A stretch of DNA of 64,000 nucleotides. Source: Crambe crambe. Its lineage: Eukaryota; Porifera; Demospongiae; Poecilosclerida; Crambeidae. The number at the start of each line of letters is the position of its first letter. Positions within the stretch are counted from its first letter, which is position 1. The notes beneath the pieces are model-generated. The model ran no database searches. It was not told the DNA's origin and worked only from the letters and a program-made list of their open reading frames with translations. The stretch covers positions 310,001-374,000 of the forward strand of contig OZ004587.1 in assembly GCA_963924555.1 (NCBI GenBank), in the 5' to 3' direction. A program made the position numbers and the translations under genes. This document shows, in pieces, positions 12,101 to 22,727 of the stretch.

Positions 12101-13660
12101 TGCAAAATTTTGACTCAATGCTCTACTAAGTTTTTGGAGATACAATGCACTGATTTTCAATTAAATAGGGTTCAGGGAAATATGCCGGCATAATTTTGGG
12201 ACTAATAGGATCGAGTGCCAGAGCATCAGGCATAATTTGAGAATAGGCAGGATTTAATACTAGACTCTAAGCAAAAACCATTTGTTAGTATCCTAGGGCT
12301 AGCTAGTATCCTGTAGTAGTACAGACTAGTAACCTAATACATAGTGGTAGTATACTAACAGTATACTAGTTAGTAAGTTCAGCAGGACTAGTCATGTGAC
12401 TACAGACACTAGTCATGTGACTACAGACTATAGAAACGTCCTTAATGATGTCAGTATAATGTTTTGGTTCATGTATTGATTTTTCATGGACATGACTTGG
12501 AGGAATTTGGGGGAATTGGGGAATCGAATAATAGGGAGATTTTGAAGCACATTTCCCTGAGGTCATTATTATCACATTCTGCTGAATGGAAACACTTCAA
12601 ATGGTGAGATTTCCATTGAAAATATTTCTTTTTTCACATTCTTGTGTAGTATTCCGGCATACCAAGTGCCCCATCACCATGGTAACAGGTGTACAAGCCA
12701 GAGGAAATCACAGTTGTAGATGCATCAAGGTACATTAATTATCTTATGTGTGATCTTGAAAGTATACATACAGTACGTGCAATGTGTCATTTACATAAAC
12801 AGATGGTACCTTGAACATTTGTAGTCTTCTAGATTGAAAGTTTATACAAGTGATGCATGCATGGTAACAGGTGTACAAGATTCGTGATCCTTAGAGGAAG
12901 TCACAGTTTAACTTAGTGTTGTCCAGAAAAATGGATCAGATAATGGAGTATGTCAGGTACATACTGTCGCTGCACTATTGGTGGGCTTAATATGATAGTG
13001 ATGTTATTGATACAGTATTGATACAGTATGCTTTGTACATCGTAAGAGAAGATCCTATGGATTTCAGTAGGTGAATACTAATCATGACCTCATATATACA
13101 TACTTATGAGGTCTAAGTGTACATTTCAACAAGTGGGTTCAGTCGTACGACATCTTTCCATTAGGATGATATGGGATTAGTGAGGAAGATGAAGTGCTCT
13201 ACATGATTATGTGGAAGCTTATTGTAAGTTCACCAGACACTGCACGTATCTGTAAGCTTTCCACTCCATTACTACTAATCAGAACTGGAAGGGAAAGGGA
13301 AGAGATTTTAAGTCAGAGAGTGGACCAGCACCAAACTTATTACAACCCAAAAATATGTATTCCTGGAGCCATTACAAGCAAAAAACCTACACTAAAATAC
13401 TCTTGATATCCACCCAGAAAAAAAGCATCAAATTCTGCACTTGAAATTATTAGCACTTCATGCCACTCCAGCATAAAAATCAACAATCAATCTCTGCCCC
13501 CAAGCAATGATATACAACATTAATTAGTAATACCTTTATTGCTATATCATCTTGGCCTGTCATGGGAGTGAAGTAGGAATAGTTAGCTCGTAGTTTGGTA
13601 ATGTGATGGGTAAGGGGTTACTTGACTGAAGTATACTCTTGTTGCTGGGAGTTCTATGGA
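9119..13660. repeat. Segment N of unit 1
   Basis: Colinear with 35502-43120 of unit 2, which has about 3.3 kb extra between 39113 and 42423. It holds the frameshifted SMAD-like exon. The rest shows open frames kept in both units (9920-10174 +, 10215-10514 -) but without recognisable domains, a (CA)n tract near 11130-11150, and near 13555-13650 a diverged piece of the foldback family seen at 25964. Confidence 0.75.
9481..9669 (-). pseudogene. SMAD4-like MH2 exon, frameshifted copy
   Basis: The exon begins after a CTAG acceptor and reads [19 protein letters not shown], which matches the core of the SMAD4 MH2 domain. It then loses frame because two bases (GT) present in the unit-2 copy are missing. 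In the other frame the remaining MH2 sequence ([20 protein letters not shown] and KVFDL) is still present. No upstream MH2 exon or downstream MH2 end was found nearby, so this was already a partial gene before the frameshift. The end of the exon overlaps the hairpin motif discussed under findings. Confidence 0.8.
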
Positions 13661-14237
13661 CAATCCCTATCCTATGCACATGGAACTGTAGGATAGGACG
13701 GACACATAGGATGGAGCCTGCCATGGGAGTCCTATGGATAATCCCTATCTTATGTATATGGGACTATAGGATAGGACAGACACAGTCCCTATATTAAGTA
13801 CATTGGACTGTCAAATACACAGTAGGACAGAACACACAAACAGGTACCTATGGGAGTTCCTATGTAACTCCAAGGGAAACCACCTTGTAACATTGAAGAT
13901 TATGTGACCCCATAGGATTTTTCTCTGTCCTAGATGATACATCCATGGATTACATATGATGGCGAACTTGGACACGAGTGACTTTCACACTATTGAAATT
14001 ACTAAGCAAAACATAAGTAATGCTTTACACTTTCTTGAAATAACAATTGACCAGTAGTCAGTGGAAACAACGTACTCTAGTCTTACCAATTAACAGTGAA
14101 GGTGGTGGAGTTGGTATAGCCATCAAAGCTCCAACTGTTGTGCGTCTGACCACCATTACAATACATACCCATTTCCAAAGCCACCTACACATTTATAGTC
14201 AATGAACGATCAAGTGTGCTTTATTTGGAATTCTTAC

Positions 14238-14949
14238 TCTAGCGAGATTCCATGGACTTTTCCACTGTCCTCTGACCCCCAGGAGCAACTGTAGATCCAG
14301 TTGACATGCATCTTGTAGTCTTGTACGTAGATAAAGGGCTGTCTCATCCATCACCTTCCCATCAAGCAGACACTGATGCTCCATGTGTCACACCCACTGC
14401 ACACAGGCTGTTATTGACCACAGCTGAGATCAGTCCAGACTCCTGCACACCCAAACAAAAGGAGACGTAACAATCATTTTATGGAGATCAATCTATCATG
14501 TTGGAAGTCCCAAAGCTCTCCAATTAGTGTTTGGTTAAGGGATACTTTAAGGAATCATCGAGTGAATGTGCATGGTGGGAGATGAAGATGTGTAGGAAGC
14601 TGTGCTCTACACGACCTATCTTACCATACTCACTGCATGAAGAGTGAACCATTGGGAAAGTTAGTGGACAGTGTGGCACTCCATTGGTCATAGTGTGACT
14701 ACATCAAAGCCATATGCTGCCACCGGGCACATCACTAATTACAAGATTCTCATCAACCCTTGCTCGCATGCCATATGTCACATGACAAGTACCAGTCTAG
14801 TCATGTGATATTTGTAGACCCAGCCATATAATGCCTAATGGTGAGGTGTCATGTGATACTCACTTGGTGCCATGAGTGTTATCTCCCTTGCTCTGGAGGT
14901 TGGGGGTGGGGTTACTATCATCGTCAATCATTAAAGTCGTAACTTCCAG
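14238..14949 (-). pseudogene. Furin/kexin-like proprotein convertase relic (peptidase S8)
   Basis: Two exon-like blocks remain. Block a (14949-14864) reads GSYDFND, and after correcting for one extra base DDDSNPTPN...DNTHGTK, the segment around the catalytic histidine of proprotein convertases (family motif HGTRCAGE). It ends at a GTGAGT donor. Block b (14442-14238) follows a GTGTGCAG acceptor and reads SGLISAVVNNSLCAVGVTHG, then in a shifted frame LDGKVMDETA, parallel to the ANN..C.VGVAY...RMLDG..TD segment of the family. Two frame breaks and missing catalytic Asp and Ser exons show it is dead. No repaired reading frame is intended here; the order and motifs give the identity. Confidence 0.7.
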
Positions 14950-15744
14950 CTGCAGGAACTAGAGTGAGGCAAGAGTAAGTAGAGCCTTAAACTGGTTCTG
15001 TAAACATGGTCATTTATTTTATTGGATTGAATGAGACATGCCCTACATACATACATACATATGCAAAGTATTAGTTCATCCAAAAGTTAACACATGCTCA
15101 TTTAGCATATACGTAGGTTGAGTGAGAGGCCAACTCTTCAACACTCCACCTTTCCTCTTAACCAGTGGAAACTCTATATGAAGGAATAAGGTGAAGAGTT
15201 ATTCATTACTGAGGCGGTCTATGTCAGCATTGGGTAAGGGGTCTTCACAGTAAAATATCCACAACTTGTAACAGGTCTGGACTGCTCCACATACCAGGGT
15301 CTGTAACAGGTCAGTAAAATCTAACAGGTCTGTAACAGGTCCATATTTTTGGACTGTATCAGACCTGCTGCCTCACGGACTGCCTACAGATCAAAAATTA
15401 GTACTTTGGTGCCTATAGGATGTACTCTTTTTTCTTTTTTTTGTTACATACCTGCTTACAAGTTGGATTTTTCATCAAATACACTAGTTCAGGGGTCAGA
15501 AAAGTTAAGAGTATCACGTACCATAGCTAGTCAGGTACATTTGACTATCAGAAATACTTATGTTCTTGTTGGTGGGTCTTCCTTGGATCGTGATAGATCC
15601 CCCACAATGAGCTCCTCCGTACATCCTCCAGCTACGTAGCTCAGCTGTTTCAGATCTCTCAGATTCGTTCTAGTCCTCAGCTCAAGATAGAAAAGGCGGA
15701 GCTAGTGGGCGTGGCTGTACGATATGAATAGGTGCATGCGCAGT
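14950..15744. other. Non-coding stretch between segments N and A
   Basis: Repeated short phrases such as GTAACAGGTC near 15270-15345 are visible. No gene is supported. In unit 2 the equivalent interval is replaced by the KDZ-containing block. Confidence 0.4.
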
Positions 15745-16502
15745 TCTCTATCACTGGACTACTACCAATATACTAATAGCGGGTGCAAGATGTAGTGCAG
15801 AGGATATTTGGATGGTGTGCTGGATTCTGGTGGCTGCAGCAGAGCTTGCTGATATGAGAGCTCAGTATATTCCTCCCCAAATAGATTGAAGTTACATAGC
15901 CCACTTTCCACAACCACCTCTCTTTAACTAAAATCATTTATTCTTTTTTAACTGCATGGACGGCTGTCACACACCCTGACAGACCAACAATGCAACTCAA
16001 CATTTTCATTCCTTTTCATTGTGCAAGTCATGATGTAATAAAGTATTGTGAAGCATTTAAAAAAAAATTAAAAAAAAAATAGCTAGCATGGCAGTCCTTG
16101 AGATGAGAGGAAGCAGTGGACCTCAGTCTGGCTTGTGCATCATGTGACCATCAATAGCATGTGTCATCCATGCAACATCATCTTCAGAAGACTGACAGTG
16201 AACCAAATAGGAAGGGTACTTTGTGCCAACTAAGCGGCCAATCTTGATCATACATAGCTACTTTAGAGAGACATGATATCAAGCTCACACGACCACTTCA
16301 TTTGGACTGGCTTGGACAGCAAGTTAGCAAGGATCGCATTTATTAATTGACATGCAAGGTCTTCCACAAATCTGCACACAACTACTTTCTCTCTCATTTC
16401 ATATGGCCTTAGGCAATCAGTCTAAAACTTATTCAGTTTACACTAAGACGCGCGTTAATTACGTGATCACTTCCTGTCTAGTGGCTTGAATTTGACTTTT
16501 AA

Positions 16503-17092
16503 GGGTGCAGGCACACTCCGCCCACGCATGATTGCTAGGGAAAATTAACTTAAAAACTATTCATGATAGAAATTTCTAACTTGCACCATGTTATTAAGTA
16601 TCAGAATAGTACCACATACACAAAAAATAAAGGAGAACCAATCAAAATGACTGATGTTATGACTAATTTCATTCTCAAGGTAAACTGCATTACATCTCAA
16701 TGACCACTTGGAATCAATGGCTGATTTTTGATATACAGCTTCTTATACTTATTGCCATAAAAATTACATTTAGTTTTTATCAATTCACATTCTACTTTTT
16801 AATTTATCCATATAGGATCTAGTGTCCTGCACATTCTGTACTAGCTATGAACTAAAGCAAAATGTAACTTTTTAGACCTTATCAAGTAGTTGCCATATGC
16901 AAAAATTGGCTCATTCCCATGCATAGTTCCTGAGTTGCAATGACTTGTTCATTATTCATGCTAGCATGGATTTTATATGTGCCAAAGCAGCAGCTGCTAT
17001 TGTGTTTACTATCTGTTATTTTAGCGCGGTAGTGTTTGTGGTTAATTAGTGCTAGTACTAGCGCATGCCTTGGTTACTATGTGCCTGCACCC
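16503..17092. mobile_element. piggyBac-type MITE with TTAA target duplication
   Basis: The element is 590 bp. It begins GGGTGCAGGCACA and ends with the exact reverse complement TGTGCCTGCACCC (13 bp). It is flanked by TTAA on both sides (16499-16502 and 17093-17096). The unit-2 counterpart reads GACTTTTAACATTACTG with a single TTAA, which is an empty site. TTAA duplication and G/C-rich short ends are the hallmarks of piggyBac-type transposition (established knowledge). There is no open frame of useful size inside, so it is non-autonomous. Its presence only in unit 1 dates the insertion after the duplication. Confidence 0.88.
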
Positions 17093-19285
17093 TTAACATT
17101 ACTGTATTTTACCTGTGATATCTCAGAAATGCTTTCAGCTAGTGCTTTCATTTTTTGATACTTACTAAACGAAAGGTTGGTGATCATTCTCTTTACCTTT
17201 AATTCAGCAAAAACTCAGTGCCCTCTCTGATGTGGCAGGGCTAACTAGTGAGATTTCAGCATGGGTACCTATCTTCAGTACACTCAATGCAAAATTGATT
17301 GGGCCTTTGATACTTTGCATGTGGATAGCCAACAGTATGAACTATATAATCATGCAAAAAACTTAAGTCTAGCTTGAAAACACACTGAACTGCAGGACAA
17401 TGAAATGTGACAAAAAATCACTTATTTTGGAGTGACACAGCAAACTTTCTACTCATAAAAGGTTTGTGAGACTTGAATGGAGGCTTAACTAGCCCTTTCT
17501 TTATAGTTTTGAGCAATCAGATTATTTGTATGTTAAACCAATAAAAAGTTATACAAGTTTTATTGGCACTACTTTTCCAACTTTCTCCAAACTGGTCAAC
17601 TTTAGTACACCGAGTCTTTATATCACATCACGTGAAGCCTTATGAAACGTCATCTAGTGGTTTGTAGTGTGGTTTATCCTGACATTCCACAATCAGGCAT
17701 CTTAGTGTAAACTGATTGGGATGTAATGACATCTCTGCAGCACTCTGGGGTGGAATAATAGCGATAGAGTAGTTAGGGCCTGCATATCATGGAGGGAGAA
17801 GTTGAGACAACTTACTATCATGTACACCAGAAGACAAAGAGTCATGTAGGAAATGTCAGACCTACATTCCTTTTGATGCTTTAAAGCTTAGCTATTGCAG
17901 CTTCCATGAATGGAGTAGATGGATGAATAGCCAATGTGCATGGATTTATAGGGAGAACAAGAAATACACATGCATAATTGTTCCTTAGTTAACTATTTAG
18001 TACACTAAATAGTTACACAATACCTATGTAGTTACCATAGCTACTAGGGGAGATGAAGTGAGCAGTCCATAATGCTTGTAACTAGGTATGCTGTGATTTA
18101 TCCCTTGAATCATGTTAAAGACATCTACTACATCTGTCTGTTTAATTAAAGGGACATCCTGATTGTAAAACCATTGTCATACCAGACTACTATGTTGATG
18201 GACATTAGTGTCATCAGTAGCTAGTGCTTATTCTCAGGATGGGAAAGGAACGAACAGTCAGTCAGGGGAGAGATATAATGTTGCTAATTGCCTTTAGCTC
18301 TTGCCTTCAGCCAAATGATGTGATGTGTGGGGAACTGTCAAATAGATAATTCACTTCTTGCGTGCATGTGGTCCCTTTTAATAAAGATCATCAGAGATCA
18401 ATGGACAAGCATGCATCCAGCATCCATGGAAATAAACAACATGCAACAATTCTTCTTGTGTGGGTGCTACGTACATAACTACGTAAGCTTCCAGAATGTC
18501 ATTGACTTTGCTCAATTGGTTTTCTACTGTTTGTCAGGAGATAATGTGGCCAAACTAGTTTGACGATGTAGTTTAAGAGTACGATTTTTTCTGAAAGAAA
18601 GCCATTAGAGCATCATGTCTAATCACGGGGCATTCTGGATGATGATAATGTATGAATAAAACTCACTTCATGTAACGGTGCGTGCCAGAAAGCCTCTCAC
18701 AGTTATTCTCACAATAGATTAAGGTGACTTTATCATGTTCATGTAGAATGTGAAGGATTTAGTGAACATTGTGTAGTTAGAACACTGTGTAATTATAGTA
18801 TGTGCAATAGATTCTTGTGGTTTGTGATCAGTTAATGTAATTATGGTCTTGTGGTTGTTTTGGTGACTGTATTAGCGACTCTCAGTGTGTGATTGTTTAT
18901 GATAAATTGATAAATTGTTCTAGTGAGAGATCCTCCACATAAAAGGAAAATACATCTTCTTATCCTAAAGCCCAATAGAGTAAAACTTTGTCATTAAGTG
19001 ACCATGGAGATGTCATAACCGTACGGTAGCCAGTACCATTCATTTCGCTCTTCCCAATAGAAAAATATTTAATAGTCCAAAAAAGTTCTTGTCACAAAAA
19101 TTAATAATAAATAAGTACATTACCAATTAGATAATTGTCATTAAAGATACAGAAATTGTGTTAGCATGAAGTGTACATAAAGCTACAGCATAATTTCAAG
19201 ATAATTATAGTGACCAAATGAAAGTGTTGAGTGAGGGAAAGCAGAAATGAGCACAAGACAATAGTGGTGGATGAGGAGGGAAGCG

Positions 19286-20524
19286 TCATTGTTTAGTGAG
19301 TAAGTATTCCACCACCTCACTGTGACCCTTTTCTAGGGCCAACTGGAGTGGTGTCTCGTTCAACTTGTTCTTGATGGTTGGGGGGCAATGGATGTGTTCA
19401 ATAAAAATCTTGACAATAGCGAGATGACCACATATGGCCGCGAAATGGAGCGGAGTGTTTTCATTGACATCTTGACACGTAGAGTTGCATTCTTTGTTTT
19501 GGAAAAAGTATTTTACGATGGAGAGATGTCCACAGTTAGCTGCCATGTGAAGAGGTGTGACATTATCGTCATCCAGACTGTTGGGGTCACAGCCATGCCT
19601 CTCAACCAAGTTGATGACGAGGTGGAGGTGACCCTCTTGAGAAGCATGATGGAGTGGTCGTCTTCCTAATTGACCAGGAAGATTAGGACTGCAATGCATG
19701 AGATTTATTAAATAGTCTACTACATCACTATGTCCTTGATGGGCTGCATCGTGAAGTGGTGTGTTGTTATGATTGTTTGTACTGAGTGGATCAGACTTTC
19801 TCTCTTCACATAAATACTTGACAGTAGATAAGTGTCCTTGCTGTGCAGCGAGATGTAGGGGGGTGGCTTGATTGTTATCTCTACTGACAGGGTGACAGCC
19901 ACACTCCATTATCAAGAACTTGACAATGGACAAGTGACCCTCCTGGGCAGCATCGAAGAGAGGTCCTCTACCATCACTTACAAGATTGGGGTCACATCGA
20001 CAGTCTTTGATGAGATACTTTACGATATCGATGTGCCCCGCCAGAGCTGCTACGTGTATGGGAGTGGTCTTGTGTGAGGTGGAGTCTGAAAATATGTCCT
20101 GAATGGACATGTACTGAAGCATCTTCTCCATCAAATACTTTACAGTTTTCAAATTTCCACCGTTGCAGGCTCTATGTAGAGATGAGCAGCCTTCTTCGTC
20201 CTGGTCTAGTGGATCCATTTGATGATCTTCTACTAAATACTCGACTGTTGAGAGATGCCCTGCTCGAGCTGCTCTGTGGAGAGGTGTACTTCCAAGCTGA
20301 CCTGAAGGTGCAGGGTTGCATTGAACTTGGTCGATGAGGTACTTGAGCACCTCCAGTCTGCCGTAGTCGGCTGCAACGTGCAGTACTGTATCACCATTCC
20401 TGTCCTCGGTCAAGGGATTGAGCCCCTCTGTGACGAGACGCTTGACTTGTTGTAGGTTTCCTTCTTGGGCTGCACGGTGTAGTTGTGGATTGTGCTCTGT
20501 TGTGGTGTGTGCTTGGTCTAACAT
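19286..20524 (-). CDS. Ankyrin-repeat protein, 12 repeats (unit 1)
   Basis: A 412-residue open frame starts MLDQAHTTTEHN and ends EVVEYLLTKQ just inside the last repeat. Twelve ankyrin repeats fill the protein, with repeated TPLHLAAQ.GHLSTVKYL-type cores of 33-34 residues (repeat 4 is longer, about 40). Ankyrin repeats are protein-binding scaffolds, and nothing here points to a specific partner. The reading frame stays open upstream of the Met (DFDDPRLDM), after a possible CACAG acceptor near 20566, so an upstream coding exon is possible. No signal peptide, transmembrane segment or death domain is visible in this frame. It lies on the same strand as the death-domain gene of the next unit and downstream of it, about 2.2 kb away. 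Confidence 0.85.
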   Translation of the reverse strand: MLDQAHTTTEHNPQLHRAAQEGNLQQVKRLVTEGLNPLTEDRNGDTVLHVAADYGRLEVLKYLIDQVQCNPAPSGQLGSTPLHRAARAGHLSTVEYLVEDHQMDPLDQDEEGCSSLHRACNGGNLKTVKYLMEKMLQYMSIQDIFSDSTSHKTTPIHVAALAGHIDIVKYLIKDCRCDPNLVSDGRGPLFDAAQEGHLSIVKFLIMECGCHPVSRDNNQATPLHLAAQQGHLSTVKYLCEERKSDPLSTNNHNNTPLHDAAHQGHSDVVDYLINLMHCSPNLPGQLGRRPLHHASQEGHLHLVINLVERHGCDPNSLDDDNVTPLHMAANCGHLSIVKYFFQNKECNSTCQDVNENTPLHFAAICGHLAIVKIFIEHIHCPPTIKNKLNETPLQLALEKGHSEVVEYLLTKQ

Positions 20525-20989
20525 GTCGAGACGTGGGTCGTCGAAGTCTCTCCCTCTGTTGTCCTGTGACGTGAGGGAAGGAAAATGTGACTGTAGTAGT
20601 AATAATTGTGGTTTCGTGTTTAGTTATGTGTAAGTGGATCAATTGTTTGTCTGATCTATGATGGATTGTAGTGAGGTTACAGGAATGTGCACTGCGCGCG
20701 TAAGCACGCTCGAAAATTTTTGGAAAGCCACGCCCACTTTTGGGAAGCCACGCCCACCTTTGGGAAGCCACGCCCATTTTAGACTAATCTGAGGGAAATC
20801 AAACCCGCTTTTGGATGACCACGCCCATTTTCAATTCAAAACACCCACGCTCGTTAATGAAAGGAAAAAAAAATTATGCTAAATAAAAAGGCCATGTAGG
20901 GTTATTCTGTAGTTTAACAGTTTCTGTCAACAAAAATCAAAATAATGCTGCCTTCAATAATAATCCCTACATCACTGCCTCCCACCAAG

Positions 20990-22282
20990 CTGCTTTGAAC
21001 GAGCATTTTCTATTCCAACCAACAAATCTGGGTTTAAAAGTCTGGATGTTATACCAAGGGGATAAAATGACTCCATCAACCCTGCAAGACCTTTCATCTG
21101 CAAGTCAATCGTCTTCTGGAAATTCTACAGTCTGTTTTCATTAGACATTCCCCTCTACCCTTCAATCAAACAGATGCTCAGGTAAGAAAATAGTACAGTC
21201 ATCTCTTTTCCCTTTCAGTATAGAGAAACATTTTTTTATAGTATAATACCACTCTCACTATACTGACGTATTCCAATTACTGCCAGATACATTATTAACC
21301 ATATAATTATACCCTTCAAATTTTCTTTGGATATTATGTAGGACCTACTAGCAACCCACAAAATTATTCTCTACGAGATCCTCCTCTGGTTTCTAACTCT
21401 TTAGCTCCAATGTATGGCAGCTTAACACAAGATCCTCCTCAATTTCTAGTTCCTTACATGAACGTTTATTGGCTTCTCCTTCGCCTTCCAATCATAGCAC
21501 CCCACTATTACAAGAACATCCGGTGAGCTCTTCACATTCATCAATATCTCCCACACTGGTGAGCTCTCCACCCACGTTTGCTTCTTCTTCAAGTCCAACC
21601 CTTTCTCAGATATCTCTCACACTGGCTTCTTCAGTGAGCTCTTTACATCCAACCCTTCCTCAGATATCTCCCACACTGGCTTCTCCTATAGTAAACCCGT
21701 TAGTGCCCGCTGGGTTAATCCCAGAGGACCTCTCTGATATTCTTGCTGCTCCACTAGAGGATGCAGCTATTTCAAAGAAATGTACTAAAAGAATTACAGG
21801 AGTTAGAGCTCTAACTGCAGATGACTTTTCTGAAATGCTGTTGGAAGAGAGAAAGAAAAAAAAAGAAGAGGCTGAAAAATTGAAGTAAGATAAGAAAGAA
21901 GAAAGGGAACGTAAGAAAAAAGAAAGGGAAGAGAAGAAAGAAATGGAGGCAACGAAGAATGAAAGGAAGCAGAGAGAGAAAAGAACGCAAAATGCAAACG
22001 GAGCACTCTGTGACAAGGCTGTTGTGTAGTGATGATGAAGACCCTCCACCTATACAAAGTCCTTCTACATCTCACATGACATCTGCAAAAGATACCAGTG
22101 AGTCTGACCCGGGAGCAAACATCTGACCTAGTTGAAGTACACATCTTCCTACATGTTTTAGGGATGAAAGTGATGTGCATTGTGTCATCGTAATGAGCCT
22201 GAAGGTCTGGCAGCAAGTATCTTCTTTTGAGTCGATCGTGACGAGTGTGGCTGCTGGGTACATAATTTTGCTCAAGCTCCAT
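20990..22282 (+). pseudogene. Pogo-like transposase C-terminal remnant, copy 2
   Basis: The longest of the three copies. The open frame from about 21469 to 21888 (Ser/Pro-rich repeats with SPTLASS, then KKCTKRITGVRALTADDF, then a Lys/Glu run) ends in a stop where a longer charged stretch would continue. The broken PHD-like finger lies near 22230-22270. Repeated ISPTL and SSP phrases make the first part low-complexity. The sequence at 21000-21180 (NEHFLFQPTNLG) precedes it and may be another exon. No catalytic core was found. Confidence 0.5.
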
Positions 22283-22331
22283 ATAGCTTAACAGCCAGTG
22301 TAGTTATTACTTGTTTAATTGTTTGATCACC

Positions 22332-22362
22332 CTGATGAAGGCTAGAGTATTCTGGTCGAAAC
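22332..22362 (+). ncRNA. Hammerhead-like core motif, copy 2
   Basis: Sequence from CTGATGA to GAAAC is identical to the motif at 4110-4140. The base before CTGATGA differs (C instead of T in copy 1). Confidence 0.3.
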
Positions 22363-22727
22363 GTTGGTGGTTTGTTTCATAAGCTAATTTTATGAGAACT
22401 AATTCTATTGAATATGTTTATTGTTTATTAGTTAACAAATTGGCGATAATAAGATATGTTGTCCAATTATTATCGCCAAGGGCTGGGCGATAATTTGCCA
22501 GTTCTGGTGTCACTAGTGCACTTATAATTCAAACAAACAAGGATAGAAAATTGTAAAGGTATAGCTAGTTTAATTTCATTTATCATTTGAATATTATTTC
22601 TATTGAAAAAGAAAAATGTTCTTGGTCTCGATCTTCATCCTTCAGTGTAGATGGAGGAATCCTAATGGTACTAGCAACCTTACCTGTGCTCATAGTTTCA
22701 TCCCTAACTACCATGCGACTCATTAGA

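Larger units (their letters stand above)
15745..20700. repeat. Segment A of unit 1
   Basis: Colinear with 52405-57540 from ACTACCAATATACTAATAGC onward. Differences include a 590-bp MITE only here (16503-17092) and about 275 bases near 17605 that are present only in unit 2. Between 17097 and 19285 no coding exon is supported. A plus-strand frame at 18327-18563 persists partly in unit 2 (54573-54803) but shows no domain. Confidence 0.85.

Noticed and set aside
19388..20777. Plus-strand and alternative-frame open frames across the ankyrin genes (also 55942-57476)
   Set aside because: Shadows of the repetitive ankyrin frame, repeating with the same period and lacking any independent signature.
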